From IMG/VR virus record IMGVR_UViG_3300017751_000078, positions 1 through 35,597 of that record: 35,597 nt of DNA; one strand, given 5' to 3'. Source of the stretch: a virus. Positions 30,043 through 35,597 of this stretch are shown here, piece after piece. The position numbers were made by a program, and so were the translations under genes. Below the pieces are notes generated by a model. That model did no database searches. It was not told where the DNA came from and worked only from the letters and a program-made list of their open reading frames with translations. Each line of letters opens with the position of its first letter. Positions within the stretch are counted from its first letter, which is position 1.

Positions 30043-30679
30043 TCTTTAATTGTTTTATGATGTTTACTAAATTAGAATTTATTTGTTTGAGTTTAATCTG
30101 CTTCTGATAAAATGGCTCTACCTTATTCCAATTTTTGAAAATAAAGGCTAGTGCTCTACTGATGTTTTGATCTTCGATATTTGCAGTTAGATAAGATATA
30201 ATTTCTTTCATTGCTTTTCCCTCACTCGCATTCATCTTACATTTCATTCCTGTTTGTTCTTTACAAAAATTATCATAAAGAGCAACGCAATCTTTATATG
30301 TATTATTAGATGTATTAGTATTATGTATTATTATGTTTTCAGATTTTGAATGAGTGCCTTTCACTTTTTGAAAAGCAGGTTTTTTATCTTTAGCCACCTC
30401 GCTTTCAAAATCTTTATTAGTGCATTTCAAAATTCTTTTTCTTCCATCAAATGAAACTTTCTCTATATATCCTAATTCGATTAGCTTCTTTATTCCTAAC
30501 GAAATGCTAGTAATAGATACACCTAGAAAACTTGCGAAGTAGCTATTTCCTGCAAAGCAACCTTTCTCATTGTCAAGTGATGTTATTTCTACTAGTAGTA
30601 TTTTTTCGATTAAGGATAGTTGTGTGTTGAGGTATACTTCTTTTGGTATCCATACACCTTTAAAATCTCTGTTTGTCAT
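29963..30679 (-). CDS. Winged-helix replication initiator-like protein
   Basis: This is a 238-residue protein. Residues 1-90 form a winged helix: FKGVWIPKEVYLNTQLSLIE, then GCFAGNSYFASFLGVSITS with the turn, and ELGYIEKVSFDGRKRILKC as wing. This is the HTH_36/phage replisome organiser-like N-terminus. The C-terminal part (ALYDNFCKEQTGMKCKMNAS to EKSSSSIEARIRSRINSQ) is DnaD-like helical. Together they suggest an origin-binding protein that recruits the replication machinery. It is preceded by an XRE-like HTH gene and an SSB-like gene, in keeping with a replication module. An origin sequence was not identified. Confidence 0.6.
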   Translation of the reverse strand: MTNRDFKGVWIPKEVYLNTQLSLIEKILLVEITSLDNEKGCFAGNSYFASFLGVSITSISLGIKKLIELGYIEKVSFDGRKRILKCTNKDFESEVAKDKKPAFQKVKGTHSKSENIIIHNTNTSNNTYKDCVALYDNFCKEQTGMKCKMNASEGKAMKEIISYLTANIEDQNISRALAFIFKNWNKVEPFYQKQIKLKQINSNLVNIIKQLKNESEKSSSSIEARIRSRINSQQHFGI

Positions 30680-30682
30680 GTG

Positions 30683-30880
30683 TTATTTTTCTAGAATATC
30701 GGTATTATTTAACTTGCTTGCAAATTCAATAGGATTATTTAAAAACTGATTTAATGTAAATTCCTTATTGATAATTGCGTGTACTATGTTCGTAGGTAAA
30801 ACAATCGGCTTCCCTGCTTCTCCAACAGTTCCACCGATTGCTTCTAGTAAATCATTTGTAGCCTTTACTGTAATTTTCAT
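30683..30880 (-). CDS. Hypothetical protein
   Basis: This is a 65-residue protein (TVKATNDLLEAIGGTVGEAG, KPIVLPTNIVHAIINKEFTL). It shares ATGA with the upstream XRE-like gene and ends 3 bases before the initiator gene. The GGTVGEAGKPIVLP turn-strand start and the helices after it give no family. It is likely a partner of its neighbours. Confidence 0.5.
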   Translation of the reverse strand: MKITVKATNDLLEAIGGTVGEAGKPIVLPTNIVHAIINKEFTLNQFLNNPIEFASKLNNTDILEK

Positions 30881-31113
30881 TTAGTCATAATCTTAACTTT
30901 GTCGTTTTCCATAACAACATAGTGGCTACCAAAAATTAGTCCCGATAAATCTTGAAAACTTACATTAGTTTCATTACATAAACTTACCATTTGGCTAATC
31001 TTCATATCCATAGGTTTGTCTAATAGTAATCTTGTACTTGGTGGTGAAACATCTAGTAAGTCACCTATCTTTGTTCTATTTAAGCCGTTGGCTTTTAAAA
31101 ATTGCTCTAACAT
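30877..31113 (-). CDS. XRE/Cro-like HTH protein
   Basis: This is a 78-residue protein with the helix-turn-helix pattern FLKANGLNRTKIGDLLDVSP, then STRLLLDKPMDMKISQMVSL, followed by CNETNVSFQDLSGLIFG. The small size, the helix order and the LDVSP turn are typical of Cro/CI-like regulators. It could switch the early genes or control replication. It starts 18 bases after the SSB-like gene and overlaps the next gene by 4 bases. Confidence 0.55.
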   Translation of the reverse strand: MLEQFLKANGLNRTKIGDLLDVSPPSTRLLLDKPMDMKISQMVSLCNETNVSFQDLSGLIFGSHYVVMENDKVKIMTK

Positions 31114-31131
31114 TATTTATTATTTTAATTA

Positions 31132-31755
31132 TTAAAATGGTAAGTCATCACCCTTTTGGGTTTGCTTGTCAAATTCTGCACCCTCAAGCTGACTTATGCG
31201 ATTATCATATTCGGGTGTATTTTTAATTGTTTCTGCTAACCAACTTGGACAAGTATCAGAAAGCCATTGAGTATCAAAACTATCTTCATAATTAAATTGA
31301 AAAGTTGGATTGATTTGATCTTCACAAGTAGTACCTTTAGTCATCTTACTTATTGCAGTAATCTTCGGATATGTTTTCCCTGCTTTTGTTTCTGCATGGA
31401 TAATAGACAACAAACAAGTTTTGCTTAATAGTTTTGTTATATCAAACATTGCAAGCTCATCATTAGTAAATGCTTTCCCTCTCCAAGTTTCTAAATCTTT
31501 TCTTAAATTAGATTGCTCATGCAAACTTAATGAGTACTCCTTATCAATTACCATAGGTTTTTCCTCGTTTCCGAATGTTCTCATTTCATTTGGTAATTCA
31601 AATGATACTCTTACTTTGTCTGCTGATTTTACTTCTCCCTGCCATTCAAATTCTTGTGTTCCGACATGTATCATTGCGTAACATCTTGCAATGTGTGTTC
31701 CTGCAGGTACGACTTCTTTAGTCATGTTTGTTTTCGTGCTTACGTTAATAGCCAT
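31132..31755 (-). CDS. Single-stranded DNA-binding-like protein (phage SSB)
   Basis: This is a 207-residue protein. The N-terminal part has AGTHIARCYAMIHVGTQEFE, WQGEVKSADKVRVSFELP and WRGKAFTNDELAMFDI, a layout I recognise from phage SSB-like or replication-associated proteins. It ends in QKGDDLPF, like the acidic DxxPF tail by which SSBs contact partner proteins. This makes an SSB role likely, though the OB-fold cannot be proven by eye. A separate promoter lies 34 bases upstream of the ATG, as expected for a protein needed in quantity. Confidence 0.6.
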   Translation of the reverse strand: MAINVSTKTNMTKEVVPAGTHIARCYAMIHVGTQEFEWQGEVKSADKVRVSFELPNEMRTFGNEEKPMVIDKEYSLSLHEQSNLRKDLETWRGKAFTNDELAMFDITKLLSKTCLLSIIHAETKAGKTYPKITAISKMTKGTTCEDQINPTFQFNYEDSFDTQWLSDTCPSWLAETIKNTPEYDNRISQLEGAEFDKQTQKGDDLPF

Positions 31756-31788
31756 AATTTAGTGTTTTATTAGTTAAAAATTAGTTTC

Positions 31789-31796
31789 CAAATATA
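31789..31796 (-). promoter_or_regulatory. Promoter -7 element for the SSB-like gene
   Basis: TATATTTG on the minus strand (consensus TAnnTTTG) lies in the 79-base gap ahead of ATG 31755. A TTTG is found 16 bases upstream, a short spacing for a -33 element. It lacks the conserved leader of the four repeat cassettes. Confidence 0.5.
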
Positions 31797-31834
31797 CAAA
31801 ATTTCTTTCAGTCAAAGAAATATATTTGCAATGT

Positions 31835-32104
31835 TTATTTATTTAATTCATATTTTGCAACGACTGATGTTCCACGAGAAACCATTCGAGTACCCGTTTG
31901 GACTTTCATTTCAGTTGTTTTGATCTTCCAACCTAATTCATGTCTTAATCTGTGTATCTTACTCGATAATCTTCTGCAACCATAATATTCTGTTGCTTCT
32001 TTTTGAGTTAATCCACCTATGTGTTTTAGGTGAAATTTTACTCCGTCCATTTGTGTTTCAAACTTTCTTTCCATTACTTTACATTTAGTTAATAAATCTA
32101 CCAT
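31835..32104 (-). CDS. HTH_39-type DNA-binding protein
   Basis: This is an 89-residue protein. The GGLTQKEATEYYGCRRLSSK stretch followed by IHRLRHELGWKIKTTEMKVQ (about residues 29-68) matches the HTH_39 pattern, in which LT..EA..Y.G..RLss.I..LR..lGw.I.T is a hallmark. The small size suits a phage-coded transcription or replication regulator. It starts overlapping the upstream gene by 7 bases. Its target site is unknown; the shared CTTAT-ATAAG palindromes are candidates, by inference. Confidence 0.65.
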   Translation of the reverse strand: MVDLLTKCKVMERKFETQMDGVKFHLKHIGGLTQKEATEYYGCRRLSSKIHRLRHELGWKIKTTEMKVQTGTRMVSRGTSVVAKYELNK

Positions 32105-32694
32105 ATTTCAATCACTTGGTAGTTAGTGATATTTTCTCTCTTTGCATAATCGTGTGCACTTTTAACATTAAAGAAGTGAGCAGGATTATCGCTTACATAT
32201 TCTCCAACTCTTAAAGGCTCAAATGTTCCGTCTGATAATTTAATTTGTACATCTGACATTAACTTCCATGTAGGTGTGAAGCCTCTATGTTCTTGCCATA
32301 ACTGACAACCTTTTATTCTGCCATCAAACCATTTGTCTTTGTGTTCGTCAAGTAAGTGTAATTCTTCACTCCACTCGCTTATTTTTATTTGCTTCTTAAT
32401 CATATCTTCACCATCTAAAGTATATCTGTCAAATATGTAAAGTTCGTCTAGCTGAAGATTATCATCTCCTAAATTGTCAAGCCATTCTTCAAACTTAAAG
32501 AATTTATCCTCGTCTGCTAGAAAGCAAATAGTAGGTGTGTATTGTGTTAAGTCATTATCAATGTATCCCGAAATTCTTGGTGGTGGTACATCAGTTGAGT
32601 AGCTTCTAGGTGAATAGCCACTTGCGAATGTTGTCTTTGTAGTAAATTGCTTGTTGAATTGTGCAATTATAATTTTGTGTAATTGTGCTTCCAT
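32098..32694 (-). CDS. Hypothetical protein
   Basis: This is a 198-residue acidic protein with Tyr/Asp-rich segments (ISGYIDNDLTQYTPTICF, EEWLDNLGDDNLQLDELYIF, KWFDGRIKGCQLWQEHRGF). No membrane segment, signal peptide or known motif was seen. It is coupled to the upstream gene by TAATG at 32694 and overlaps the HTH_39 gene by 7 bases. Role unknown. Confidence 0.5.
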   Translation of the reverse strand: MEAQLHKIIIAQFNKQFTTKTTFASGYSPRSYSTDVPPPRISGYIDNDLTQYTPTICFLADEDKFFKFEEWLDNLGDDNLQLDELYIFDRYTLDGEDMIKKQIKISEWSEELHLLDEHKDKWFDGRIKGCQLWQEHRGFTPTWKLMSDVQIKLSDGTFEPLRVGEYVSDNPAHFFNVKSAHDYAKRENITNYQVIEIW

Positions 32695-33017
32695 TAGTAA
32701 ATAAAGTTTTGAAGTTCCTCATATACCCAATCAGTATAATTTTCGTTTATGTAATCTAATTCTTCTGTTGTTAATTCTTTATCATTCAAATTTGCATTGG
32801 ATAAATATGCGTCTACAAAATCGGGGTAATCTCTGCCGTCTATACCCTCAAAATATAGATTATCTAATTTGTCTAAATCTTCATACTTAAATAGTACACC
32901 TGCTTTCTTCTCGATTTCAATCCATTCAGATGATACTCTTTCGCTAATTGCTTTGCTTTCGTCTGCTAACTTTTGTACCTCATTAAGCAGTTCTTCAAAT
33001 GTTCTTTTCTTTGCCAT
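32694..33017 (-). CDS. Hypothetical acidic protein
   Basis: This is a 107-residue, acidic, helical protein (TFEELLNEVQKLADESKAIS; SDNA-like negative charge at DELYIF is absent here, but DLDKLDNLYFEGIDGRDYPD and LTTEELDYINENYTDWVYEE are strongly acidic). Such small acidic proteins may mimic DNA or bind host factors. No family was recognised. It ends one base into the next start (TAATG). Confidence 0.45.
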   Translation of the reverse strand: MAKKRTFEELLNEVQKLADESKAISERVSSEWIEIEKKAGVLFKYEDLDKLDNLYFEGIDGRDYPDFVDAYLSNANLNDKELTTEELDYINENYTDWVYEELQNFIY

Positions 33018-33023
33018 GATATA

Positions 33024-33293
33024 TTATTTTATGTAATTAAATTGTTCTATAATTTCTTTAGTTTCATTGCACATGATTATCTCTTTTAAGATATGTCCAT
33101 CAACAGAAAACTTAAAGATTGTTTGATCGTCTACTACTCGTCTAGTAGTTTTGATTTCTGCTAACTCGGTTGAGTTTTTAGCACCTGTGCCTACGCATAT
33201 ATTTTGTATGCTTGTGTCTTTGCTTCCGAAAGACTTACTTGTTTGGTAGTTACATGCAGTAACTTTTGTGTAAATAGGGTAGCTTCTAGCCAT
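33024..33293 (-). CDS. Hypothetical protein
   Basis: This is an 89-residue protein, Thr/Ile/Lys-rich and beta-like (SYPIYTKVTACNYQTSKSFG, AEIKTTRRVVDDQTIFKFSV). ATG 33293 follows an AATAACACACACAATC leader. It lies 28 bases after the preceding gene. No recognised function. Confidence 0.5.
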   Translation of the reverse strand: MARSYPIYTKVTACNYQTSKSFGSKDTSIQNICVGTGAKNSTELAEIKTTRRVVDDQTIFKFSVDGHILKEIIMCNETKEIIEQFNYIK

Positions 33294-33321
33294 GATTGTG
33301 TGTGTTATTTAAGGTTATTAA

Positions 33322-33534
33322 TTATTCTGATTTTAGGAAACTATCGCTTAAATCGTATAAGCTTCTGTCATAAGGATTTGCGTATCCTAATAGTTGTTTT
33401 ATTCCGTACTCTCCGTATGCTTTAAAATGTCTAGCTTCTGAAGTACCTCTTACTGCGTCATCTAATAGATTTGAAGCTTCTTTGATTAATTCGATTGCTT
33501 CTTCTATCTTTTGTCTTCTTTCTTGATTGCTCAT
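33322..33534 (-). CDS. Hypothetical helical protein
   Basis: This is a 70-residue protein, helical with RQKIEEAIELIKEASNLLDD and a Gly/Tyr-rich C-terminal half (YGEYGIKQLLGYANPYDR). It is the first gene after promoter B, 47 bases from the -7 element, with an AAAAACACACACAAC leader. Unknown function. Confidence 0.5.
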   Translation of the reverse strand: MSNQERRQKIEEAIELIKEASNLLDDAVRGTSEARHFKAYGEYGIKQLLGYANPYDRSLYDLSDSFLKSE

Positions 33535-33557
33535 GTTGTGTGTGTTTTTAGTGTCGG

Positions 33558-33624
33558 GGATTATTCCCTTTCTTTCTTATACAAAGATAAGTCAATTATA
33601 TTACTCTACCATGCTTTTGTGCAA
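33558..33624 (-). promoter_or_regulatory. Phage promoter B (TATCTTTG class) with conserved leader
   Basis: Minus strand: TTGCA (33620-33624), CATGG (33609-33613), 19 bases, TATCTTTG (33582-33589), then TATAAGAAAGAAAGGGAATAAT and CC. The inverted repeat CTTAT-ATAAG (33576-33591) is intact. It drives the gene at 33534. Confidence 0.8.
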
Positions 33625-33651
33625 ATATATTGCATAAATTGTAAAGTTTTT

Positions 33652-33951
33652 TTACTCGTTTTCCATTTCTGCTAGAGCAATATATTCCTCTTGCAATCTA
33701 GCTAATTGAGTAATGATGTTGCCAACATTTCCCTTAATACCAAAGTATTTTTTTACATGGGATATTTTCCACGATCTATTAGGTCGAAGTCCTCTGTCGT
33801 ACAATTTTACATCTCTGATGGATACAATAAGATTATAGTAACCTCTGTGCATTGGATTACCATTCATACTGAAAATTGTTTCGTTTGTGCAGTCCTTTAG
33901 ATATGGAGAATTTTGTACTGCTTCCGTATAAGTTAAAATTTCGTTATTCAT
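33652..33951 (-). CDS. Hypothetical protein
   Basis: This is a 99-residue protein with MNGNPMHRGYYNLIVSIRDV then KLYDRGLRPNRSWKISHVKK, and an acidic helical end (RLQEEYIALAEMENE). ATG 33951 follows an AATAACACACACAAG leader. The RxWxISxVKKYFGIKG block may be nucleic-acid binding by charge. Unknown family. Its stop is followed by the AT-rich upstream part of promoter B. Confidence 0.5.
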   Translation of the reverse strand: MNNEILTYTEAVQNSPYLKDCTNETIFSMNGNPMHRGYYNLIVSIRDVKLYDRGLRPNRSWKISHVKKYFGIKGNVGNIITQLARLQEEYIALAEMENE

Positions 33952-33971
33952 CTTGTGTGTGTTATTTAAGG

Positions 33972-34154
33972 TTATTTTAATTTTAAGATTTCTTTATTTA
34001 CATTATCTAGCTTGACTTGATATTCTTCTTTTAATATCGACAGAGTTAAATGTTCTGTTACATAGTCCAAGCCACATAACATATTCATTCCTGTTACGAG
34101 TGCTCTAATTCTTTGGTCGTAATTGTGTGCTTTTATTTCTAGTTCTGATTTCAT
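33972..34154 (-). CDS. Hypothetical helical protein
   Basis: This is a 60-residue, helical, basic/acidic protein (SELEIKAHNYDQRIRALVTG, then LSILKEEYQVKLDNVNKEIL). It starts one base into the preceding stop (TAATG). Probably a small partner or regulator; nothing more can be said. Confidence 0.45.
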   Translation of the reverse strand: MKSELEIKAHNYDQRIRALVTGMNMLCGLDYVTEHLTLSILKEEYQVKLDNVNKEILKLK

Positions 34155-34480
34155 TATCTTGAGAATTTAGTTTTACGAGTTAGGTTTCCGAATTTGTCTA
34201 GAAATATTCTAGTTTCAGATTTAAAGTGTAATGTAGTGTTTCCATCTTCATGCTTAAATCTTCTCATCATTTCTTCAGCAGTCGCTTTGTGTCCTGCATT
34301 CCACATGTCTAGTAAATCACCTGCCGTACCAAAAAATGCGTTATCTGATGTTAATTTTGTATCCTCGTCTAGTGAAAATAGAGTTCTTAATTCGTGTGAA
34401 GTTATGTGAAATGTTGCTCCATTATCACCGCAAAATCTTGCTCCAAGTTGTTGTCCGTCTAGTGTTTCAAATCGTGTCAT
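34154..34480 (-). CDS. Hypothetical protein, first gene of promoter A
   Basis: This is a 108-residue protein from ATG 34480. A longer reading uses TTG at 34552, but that codon lies upstream of the promoter's -7 element, so it would be untranscribed from it. Features are RFETLDGQQLGARFCGDNGA, HITSHELRTLFSLDEDT and HKATAEEMMRRFKHEDG. The ATG follows an AACACACACGATACA leader. No recognised family. Confidence 0.55.
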   Translation of the reverse strand: MTRFETLDGQQLGARFCGDNGATFHITSHELRTLFSLDEDTKLTSDNAFFGTAGDLLDMWNAGHKATAEEMMRRFKHEDGNTTLHFKSETRIFLDKFGNLTRKTKFSR

Positions 34481-34505
34481 TGTATCGTGTGTGTTAGTGA
34501 GATTA

Positions 34506-34572
34506 GGATTATTCCCTTTCTTTCTTATACAAAGATAAGTATATGTAATCAAATGACAATGGGTAATTGCAA
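34506..34572 (-). promoter_or_regulatory. Phage promoter A (TATCTTTG class) with conserved leader
   Basis: Minus strand: TTGCA (34568-34572), CATTG at -33 (34557-34561), 19 bases, TATCTTTG (34530-34537), then TATAAGAAAGAAAGGGAATAAT and CC. The inverted repeat CTTAT-ATAAG (34524-34539) flanks the -7. It matches copy B over 34 bases (34506-34539) without a difference. Confidence 0.8.
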
Positions 34573-34599
34573 TAAATTTGCAAATTATGTAAAGTTTTT

Positions 34600-35597
34600 T
34601 TACTTAATGTTGTGCATATATTGAGCAACCATTCCGTCTTTCTTACTCCAAACGAAAGCTTCACATCCCTGTAAACTACCTATATAACCTTTCTGATTAT
34701 GCCATGCGTCTGTACCGGATAAGCTACGCATATATCTGATTGTTGCACCTTTATGTTCTTGAGTAGACATAAATTTAATTTCTTTCTTGTGGTGAAGATG
34801 TCCTAAATGCCATTCTCTAAATTTAGTAGCACTCCACAATTCGGGTTGCTCTTGTGCGAAGATCAAAGGCAAATCTATTACTTTCTCATTATTTCCATGA
34901 GTGAGTGCAATACCACATTGTCCATACTTATAATACTTTCTTGGACTAGCAGAATTATTTACTGTAACTCTGTCATTTGTGTTATACCAACATTCGATTG
35001 CGTCACCAACATAAAAGCTTCTTTCCCAATCATGATTTCCTTGCACGACTACAACATCAACGGGACAAAACATACTCATGATGTCAATGGCTTCTACTAA
35101 CATCTTTCTTCCTGCTCGAAAGGTTTTTTGCCAACGCACATCTTCATCTTGTGGTGTTCCTGCCGTTGTTTGATTGTTTAAATTATCGGAATTAAAGAAG
35201 TCTGACCCAATAGGGAATAGTATTCTATCAATCTTATATCCACTAGCAACGGATAGTAAAAACTTAATAGCAGTAATAAATCTTTTTCTTGCAATTTTAG
35301 TATCATAATTGTCACCTGTTTCTTCACCCCAACAAAGTTTTCCAAAATGTAAATCAAATATGTTTATTTGCAATAGATGATTACCTGTTTTGTCTGTGGC
35401 TATATTATTATAATTATATACAGGTGAATGCTTCTTCATCTCCTGCATAATCTCTTGCTTAACAAGTTTAGAACGGAATGCAGTTTTATTCTTTTTTAGC
35501 CAAGCTTTGACTTGGAATAGTGGCTCGACAATAATTTGTCCGTCTACTGTACTACCTACGTCCCATTTATTTACAACATATCTTTCAACTTCCCAAA
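34600..35597 (-). CDS. Calcineurin-like metallophosphoesterase, 5' end cut by window
   Basis: The frame is open from its stop at 34600-34602 to the right edge, about 332 codons, so the start is outside the window; the first internal ATG is at 35448. Motifs of the metallophosphoesterase fold, numbered from that ATG, are FDLH (Asp32, His34), GSDFFN (Asp83), GNHD (137-140), THGNN (His184) and GHLHH (216-220). These are the five di-metal motifs. Such phage enzymes are thought to act on nucleic acid ends or nucleotides. The missing upstream part, which begins WEVERYVVNKWD at the edge, continues into an unseen N-terminal region. It ends 28 bases before promoter A. Confidence 0.8.
   Translation of the reverse strand, partial: WEVERYVVNKWDVGSTVDGQIIVEPLFQVKAWLKKNKTAFRSKLVKQEIMQEMKKHSPVYNYNNIATDKTGNHLLQINIFDLHFGKLCWGEETGDNYDTKIARKRFITAIKFLLSVASGYKIDRILFPIGSDFFNSDNLNNQTTAGTPQDEDVRWQKTFRAGRKMLVEAIDIMSMFCPVDVVVVQGNHDWERSFYVGDAIECWYNTNDRVTVNNSASPRKYYKYGQCGIALTHGNNEKVIDLPLIFAQEQPELWSATKFREWHLGHLHHKKEIKFMSTQEHKGATIRYMRSLSGTDAWHNQKGYIGSLQGCEAFVWSKKDGMVAQYMHNIK

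Noticed and set aside
34481-34552. Longer reading of the 34480 gene from TTG 34552
   Set aside because: The extension runs through the -7 element and the conserved leader, so it would not be on the transcript; ATG 34480 follows the AC leader.

Overview
The window is one side of a tailed-phage or prophage genome. It has siphovirus-like features and very probably infects a member of the Bacteroidetes, most likely a flavobacterium. The grounds are: DNA that is visibly AT-rich; essentially all coding on the minus strand; promoters of the Bacteroidetes type (TAnnTTTG -7 element with a weak -33 element) in place of TTGACA/TATAAT; starts with no Shine-Dalgarno; and a complete set of packaging, capsid, tape-measure and lysis genes. 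Species-level placement is not possible from the sequence alone. Transcription runs from high to low coordinates, so the layout is given in that direction.

Early/replication region (35597 to about 24700). It opens with a metallophosphoesterase cut by the window edge. About 28 mostly small genes follow. Recognisable ones are a HTH_39-type DNA-binding protein, an SSB-like protein ending in GDDLPF, an XRE-like HTH protein, a winged-helix replication-initiator-like protein, a VRR-NUC nuclease, a SprT-like zinc metalloprotein and a DUF3310-like protein. Four near-identical promoter cassettes (27.2, 28.7, 33.6 and 34.5 kb) drive this region. Seven of its genes have an AACACACA-type leader just before the ATG. 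Two adjacent terminator-like hairpins at 24548-24604 close it.

Sulfur/ParB cassette (24489 to 20652). Five tightly packed genes encode a ParB-like protein, a cupin-like protein, a compact PAPS-reductase-like PP-loop protein, an IbrA-like (long PAPS-reductase-like) protein and an IbrB-like ParB protein. They lie directly upstream of the packaging genes and read into them. This is the strongest candidate for an undescribed system: possibly DNA modification, anti-defence, or control of gene expression or packaging.

Packaging and tail (20640 to 8850). The order is small terminase, HNH protein, large terminase, a probable tail-assembly chaperone with a -1 frameshift on a nine-T run (T TTT TTG heptamer), two tail-completion-like proteins, two large tail/adhesin proteins and a TP901-type tape measure.

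Head, adhesion and lysis (8848 to 1). Three small genes are followed by a ClpP-like prohead protease with a scaffold-like tail, the major capsid protein, a probable tail-tube protein, the portal, several head-completion-like proteins, a fibre protein and a lysis-like cluster. That cluster contains a DUF5675 protein and three small membrane proteins, two of them under 60 codons. The head genes thus lie about 10 kb downstream of the terminase with the tail genes between, an inverted arrangement compared with lambda-like phages. No integrase, tRNA, CRISPR array or insertion sequence was seen.
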